A stretch of DNA of 64,000 nucleotides, taken from the NCBI GenBank assembly GCA_032719365.1, contig CM064871.1:67753586-67817585 (forward strand). The letters are read 5' to 3'. The position numbers and the translations under genes are program-made. Numbering within the stretch: position 1 is the first letter of the stretch; each line of letters opens with the position of its first letter. The notes under the pieces are model-generated. The model saw only the letters and a list, made by a program, of their open reading frames with translations, did not search any database and was not told the origin of the DNA. Below are positions 59,370-64,000 of this stretch, piece by piece. Source of the stretch: Prinsepia uniflora (lineage: Eukaryota > Streptophyta > Magnoliopsida > Rosales > Rosaceae).

Positions 59370-60260
59370 TAATCAAGCCCGACTAATCCTCAACTCCCCC
59401 TAGTTGCCGCACATAAATCGTGATCGCCGACTAGGAATAATCTCTCGAGCTGTAGTCGGTAACTACATGGCTAGAAAAACCCGTACTACGTGTAGACATC
59501 CCTTAAGAGTTGGTGGAGACACACTCCATAATGTCAGTCCAGGAAATACAACCCCTAGGATTTGATTGAGACACTCCATGATAGAAATCTAGGAAACGGT
59601 AATCATAGTGTACTCGAGGATAGTCGACAGTGGAAAACAGTTCAAATAGTGAAACCAAAACTTTGCTTTTAAATAAAATCAATGACCTCAAATCCAAGTC
59701 AAAATAATTTAACCGGGACTTAAGTCCAAAACACTGTTTCCACAAAAGTCCATAAAAACATGTGTGTAGAATAACTAACCGGATAGTTATTCTAAATCCA
59801 TAAATCTGCATATAACATGCAACAATATCCAGCACAATTATTCAAACCATTTCAATCTAGATAATATCATAAAATATCTAAAACAGTTAAATATGCATGC
59901 ATCTCGGTTAATAAACAATGTCCATTCATAGATTGTCCAATCGAGCTTCGTCCCGAGGTGTACGGTCCCTAAGGTCCCTTGAGCGATATTTCCTTGAATC
60001 TTTCGAGTCAAACTCGATGCATTCAGCCAACTTTCAAACTCAATCCCTGCGTCAATCCCGCGTCCAAATCCTTCCATTTTTAAAATCAACAATCAAGGGT
60101 GCACCAGTTTACCTAGGTTTCTAGGTTCCAATACAATCCTCTATTGCCCTTTCTCAGTCTTTACCTTAATCTCTCACACTCACTCTCCTCACGTTTCCCA
60201 GGTTGGTAGATACAAAGAAAGATGAGAGGAGATGGTGGTGGTAGGGTGTGTGTTTCGATA

Positions 60261-60558
60261 GCCCTCGCCATTTGGCCCAAAAGCCCATGGGCTTATGAGG
60301 GCCCTAATAGCCCTGGTGGACAAAAGTCTGGCCCAGCCCGCTATGGGATGTGGGCTAGTCCGGCCTGAGATTTAACGGGTTGGACTTGGATTTAAGGTTT
60401 TCAAACTTGATAGGCTCAATCGGCCCATATCCGATAAGCCCAACCAGACCCGCACATATAAGGCCAGCCCGTAGGCCCGAATGTATAGCCCAAATAACCT
60501 AAAGCACTAAACCCACCCAAGCCATTTTTTTTAACAATAGCCTAAATAACCTAAAGGA
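60261..60558. other. GGCCC-rich spacer
   Basis: Many GGCCCA/GCCC words in both directions and no frame. CCTAAATAACCTAAAG-type phrases recur twice (60498-60516, 60541-60556). It is the target of the following solo LTR. Confidence 0.45.
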
Positions 60559-62446
60559 GCTAATGTAACGACCCGTCCCAAATTTCTAGATTAGATCAGT
60601 GACTAATCACGATTAGTGAGGTTAATCGGTGATTAGTTAGGCAAAAACGGACGAATAATGCAAAATGACCGTTTTGCCCCTAGGCGTGGGCAAAACGTTG
60701 ACTTTTCATTCTGGCGGTCAAATAGACTCGTGACGTAGTTTAGGACGTCACGAGTTCATAGACAGGTGGAACGTTTAATTCCTACATTAGAGGAAGAAGT
60801 TATGGTGTTCGGTAGTTTAAGGGCATTTTGGTAATTTTAGTTAAAAAGAGGCAAATGTTGACTTTTTGACCGAGAGGTCCGTTGGCTGAGGGCTGAAGAC
60901 TGTTACGTAGATCAGGACGATACGAATCCATAGATAGGCGGCACGTCGAATTCCGACGTTCGACGGCGAAATTACGGTTCACGGACGTTTCGGGGCACTA
61001 TTGCACGTTTTACGAAATGTCTTAACTTTTGTTCTTAAGTGGGCCAGAAATTTTACAAGGGCCCAATGGATGAGTGACAAGTGTCACCCATCCATTGCAC
61101 AGCCCACACATATTCATGCATCTCACCCTTCTTCATCGATCATTCATTTTCCTTCCACCTAAACACCAAACTGATCCATTATCCCTCCCCAAATCCAAAC
61201 CTGAACCCAGTTGATCTTGCCCGTGAAGCCCAGAGGCTGAGAGAATGAAGGAGGGATGGTGGTGGCCGGCTGGAAGCCACGCCGCCGTGGACGGCGGCCT
61301 TGAACCCGAACATGTTACCCGGTTAGGCCCAAAACCCATGTATTTTCGATTATATCATTATGGGATGTTTTGGGTGATTAGGAAATGGTTTTTAGGTTGT
61401 TAGGAAGGTATTAAAGAGGTTTTGGGTGGTGGTTTGGGCTGAGCAGCCGTGAGGGTGGCTGGGAAAAACTTGAACCGTGAAGTTCAATTTGGAACCTTGG
61501 GTTTTAGATGGTTTTAATTAGTTTTAAGGATTGGGAATGATAGGGAATGAAGAAATAGGAATTATAGGATTAATTAGGGCTTGAATCGGACCAAATCAAA
61601 GATGGAAAACCTCTGAACCGGTCACGTCGGTTCAGACCGGTTCAGTGCAGGAAAACCGGTTCAGCTGAAGCTTGATGACGATGAACAGTGCACAGGCCAT
61701 TCTTGGGGCGCGTGAGGGAGCGTGGCTCATAACTTGAGGTAGTGATCAACATACGAAATCATCTATTCGATGTAACGAAAATTTTGGGACTGGTTTCGTG
61801 TCAATCGGACATCGTTTCGATAGGTTTCGGGGTATCCGAAGGTTTAGGATCGACTTTAAAAATAGTTAAAAATTTCGGAAAATTATGGGACTTCAATGAG
61901 AGGTTAATGAGGCTATTAGTAACCCTCTAAATGAATTTGGACAGGTTTGGGAGTCCCGGTGATGGTGATTGACCCGGGAGACGCTTATGACACGCGTATC
62001 GAGGCGCGACTTCGGACGGTCTGTGAGTGGACCTTGATTTCTAAACTGTGATGCATGCATAAATGTTTTATATGGATTATGAATGTGATTTTATGATGTT
62101 GAATTTGATGGTTGTGAATTATATGCTTTCACGCATTTCGAGGCGATTTACGTGCTTGCAAGTAAATCGAGATTTTCCGGTTTTACTCTGATTTTCCATT
62201 CTTATGGTTTTGGAAATAGTTTAATGAAATGATTTTGGATTTGAAAAGGAAAACTTGGGTATGAGACCCATTTGAATTACGAACTCTCGGACTCGAGGTC
62301 CAGTTGATTTAACGAGGCATCGAGCTGGAGGCACAATTGGTTTACGATTCGAACCAAAGGTCCAGTTTGTATGTGGATTCGGGCCTAGGGCCCAGTTATG
62401 TGTTATGATGGTGATTTCGGGTCAGGGACCCTATAAATGGTTTTAC

Positions 62447-62592
62447 GGGTTATGACGGTTTATGGGAACCGGCATGAACCCTTGAAAGGATTTTACGGGT
62501 CATGACGGTTTATGAGAACTGCTATGAACCTTTGAAAGGTTTTATGGTTCATGACGGCTAGTGAGGGCCGGGCATGAATCCTGGAAAGGTTT
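62447..62592. repeat. About 50-bp direct repeats (3 units) in the solo LTR
   Basis: Units start near 62447, 62497 and 62546, each with GGGTCATGACGGTTTATG or a variant. They are the reverse complement of the array at 1331-1512. Confidence 0.8.
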
Positions 62593-63118
62593 AAAGAATG
62601 ATTTCAAAAGGTTTTTCATATTCCATCCTTTATATATGATTGTCTCCTCCGGGAAGAGTCGTTGGCCTGGGTGGACCCCGGAGTAGTCACGGAGCACTGA
62701 CTGAGTGGAGTCGCCTCCCAGATGGGTTCCTTACTCTCAGGATGGGCATGGTTCGTTACCTCCAGGGAGGGTCATTGATCTACGGACATTGACCTTGGTG
62801 GACCCTGGAGAGACTTGGGTTTGAGACCCCGGTTAGCACGCGTGTAACTTTATTTTACCGTGACAGGTTCTTCGATATGAAATATAATGGATAAACATGA
62901 TTTCAGTGGTTTGAGAAATTATGTTTTATGATGATAAATGGATTTGGGCTGAGATCCCACATATGTTTACTATGTTATGGTTTTCTGTAAATGGTTTTGG
63001 GCAGGAGCTCGTGTTACTTGTATTTACGGAACTTGGGGCTGAGACCCTAATTATGGTTGTTTAAACATATATGATTGGATAAATGGTTTCACTATGCATG
63101 CATGCTTTTTAGTGAAGG

Positions 63119-63695
63119 TGTTTGATCCTGAAATGACCAACTCGATGAGACCCGCTGGGGGTTCTAGGACCAGCCGCGTGGTGTCTCGGGCCCGCCGGGG
63201 GCGTTGTGGTTCGGCAGGGATCCTGCAAAACTTAGACACCGGTGGGGTGTTGGCCAAAGGGGCTCCGATGCCTAAGTTAGTATCTGAATGCCGAGCGGCA
63301 AGTAAATACAGTGCTCTGGATCGGTTCTGAGAGTCTTACCTTTGTGAAGGGTTTCGGGGTATTTATAGTAGCCATAACTGCGGTAGGTGGGCTACTGTTA
63401 CGGGAGCAGGTGGTGCTTTGTGGCTGAGAGCCGTCTGACAAGACCTGGACATCCGGAGGAGGCGCCAGCTGGAGTCCCAACCTGCCTCCGTCAGGGAGTT
63501 GGTGTGGCAGAGTTGGTTAGGTGACTGTCGCAGCCAGCTGTTGTCTGTTCACTGTCAGGTGCCGAATGGCGGGTCTGCAGTATGGTGCCGATCGGCGGAC
63601 CGTGGGTCGTGAGGGTGCCGATCAGGCGATCGGTCGGTGGCCTTCCTGTCCTGGTGGGACCTGTGCTAGGGTGGTCGGTCGATATGGTATCAACA
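63119..63695 (-). mobile_element. 577-bp LTR-like insert inside the solo LTR
   Basis: Compared with the sister LTRs, extra DNA separates TTTTTAGTGAAGG from GTATAAAGGTCTT. On minus it begins TGTTGATACC and ends GGATCAAACA. GAAGG (63114-63118) and TAAGG (63696-63700) flank it with 4 of 5 bases alike. A TATA box TATAAATA (63360-63367, minus) is followed by GACTCTCAGAACCG and later CACCGGTGTCTAAG. It is probably a solo LTR of an unrelated family. No coding capacity. Confidence 0.65.
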
Positions 63696-64000
63696 TAAGG
63701 GTATAAAGGTCTTTCATGAAATGTGTTTTTATAAACTTATTACTTTTTGTCCACTCACAGTTTTTATGTTTTTAATACCCTTCAGGTTGGATACGATGTG
63801 GACTGTAGTAGAGACCGAAATATCACATGCCTCCTCCGGATCCTGGCGTACTCTGATAGCCCGGGAGGGCAAAAGTTGGAAATTTCCCTTGTCTGACACT
63901 CCGTGTCAAACGGGATCAGGGTCGTTCCTCGTTAATCCCTGGGGGATTGAGGACGGGTCCTGACAGCTAAACCCACCCAAAACCAATAGAATCCAAAGTC

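Larger units (their letters stand above)
58221..60260 (-). mobile_element. Old LTR remnant (element E family), split by a 5S-like element
   Basis: The left end TGATAGGACC matches LTR ends here. Inside are the E-type phrases TAAAAATAAATATTTA, ATTTTCCGAGGAAA, GAGGATAGTCGACAGTGGAAAACAG and GTCCATTCATAGATTGTCC in the same order as in 47212-48360. The other end is lost in GGCCC-rich sequence near 60260. A 110-bp tandem duplication lies at 58463-58682. Confidence 0.65.
60564..63965 (+). mobile_element. Solo LTR, same family as the one in Athila (3,402 bp with insert)
   Basis: It starts TGTAACGACCCGTCCCAAAT and ends GGACGGGTCCTGACA; TSD GCTAA at 60559-60563 and 63966-63970. Without the 577-bp insert (63119-63695) it is 2,825 bp, close to the 2,774 bp of the Athila solo LTR. 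It shares that LTR's opening sequence, its approximately 50-bp repeats (62447-62592), hairpin (63891-63911, one mismatch) and acceptor-like site (63784-63785). Confidence 0.9.

Noticed and set aside
60261..60558. GGCCC-rich spacer as a transposon end
   Set aside because: The word pattern recalls some hAT ends, but no partner end or duplication is visible in the window.

Overview
This is nuclear DNA from a flowering plant. The signs are spliced family-1 glycoside hydrolase genes, Ty3/gypsy elements of the Athila and chromodomain (Tekay/Del-like) lineages, a Ty1/copia element, a 5S-derived Cassandra-like short element, and LTRs beginning TGTAACGACCCGTCCC. A woody rosid, possibly Rosaceae, is my guess from the LTR style only.

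Layout. Positions 1-37895 are one deeply nested retrotransposon block. From outside in: a Ty1/copia element (only its 3' part, 36240-37895, is in the window) sits in the 3' flank of a beta-glucosidase gene. A gag-only Tekay-like element D (LTR remnant 29436-31489, interior 31490-33201, 3' LTR 33202-36239) sits in the copia reverse transcriptase. A second chromovirus C (pol 24809-26649, 3' LTR 26684-29435) sits in the 5' LTR of D. An Athila element, expanded to a tandem array with a 13,494-bp period and a shared LTR (1-24808), sits in the RNase H region of C. A 2,774-bp solo LTR with TSD TTAGC sits in the Athila integrase, at the same base in both array units. The left halves of copia, D, C and the array lie outside the window.

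Positions 37896-43690 hold the first intact beta-glucosidase gene (minus strand, 13 exons, 505 codons). Its intron 1 is enlarged by about 1.96 kb of decayed retrotransposon. Positions 43691-52548 look like one DNA element bounded by long inverted repeats and a CATAC duplication. It is filled by a 2,757-bp solo LTR and an old minus-strand chromovirus E. Positions 52665-53290 are exon debris of a third, more diverged beta-glucosidase. The second intact beta-glucosidase (53963-57133, minus) has the same 13-exon structure, with compact introns and a clear TATA box. Positions 58221-60260 are an old LTR remnant carrying a 543-bp element with two 5S-rRNA-like promoter boxes and TSD TAATC. Positions 60564-63965 are a solo LTR (TSD GCTAA) of the same family as the one inside Athila, itself carrying a 577-bp reverse-oriented LTR-like insert.

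How the genes relate. The only host genes seen are the tandem beta-glucosidases, probably secreted or vacuolar hydrolases of small-molecule glucosides. Their coding parts are nearly alike, but intron 1 and the promoter differ through insertions. Everything else is mobile DNA, mostly inactivated by nesting, stops or lost catalytic residues. The two array units differ at only about five bases that I noticed, so the tandem expansion is very recent or needs an assembly check. I found no RNA genes apart from the 5S-like boxes, no CRISPR and no organellar DNA. I saw no clearly new system; the most notable items are the shared-LTR Athila array, an ACGT/G-box array inside an LTR, and a possible conserved intron in the chromovirus LTRs.
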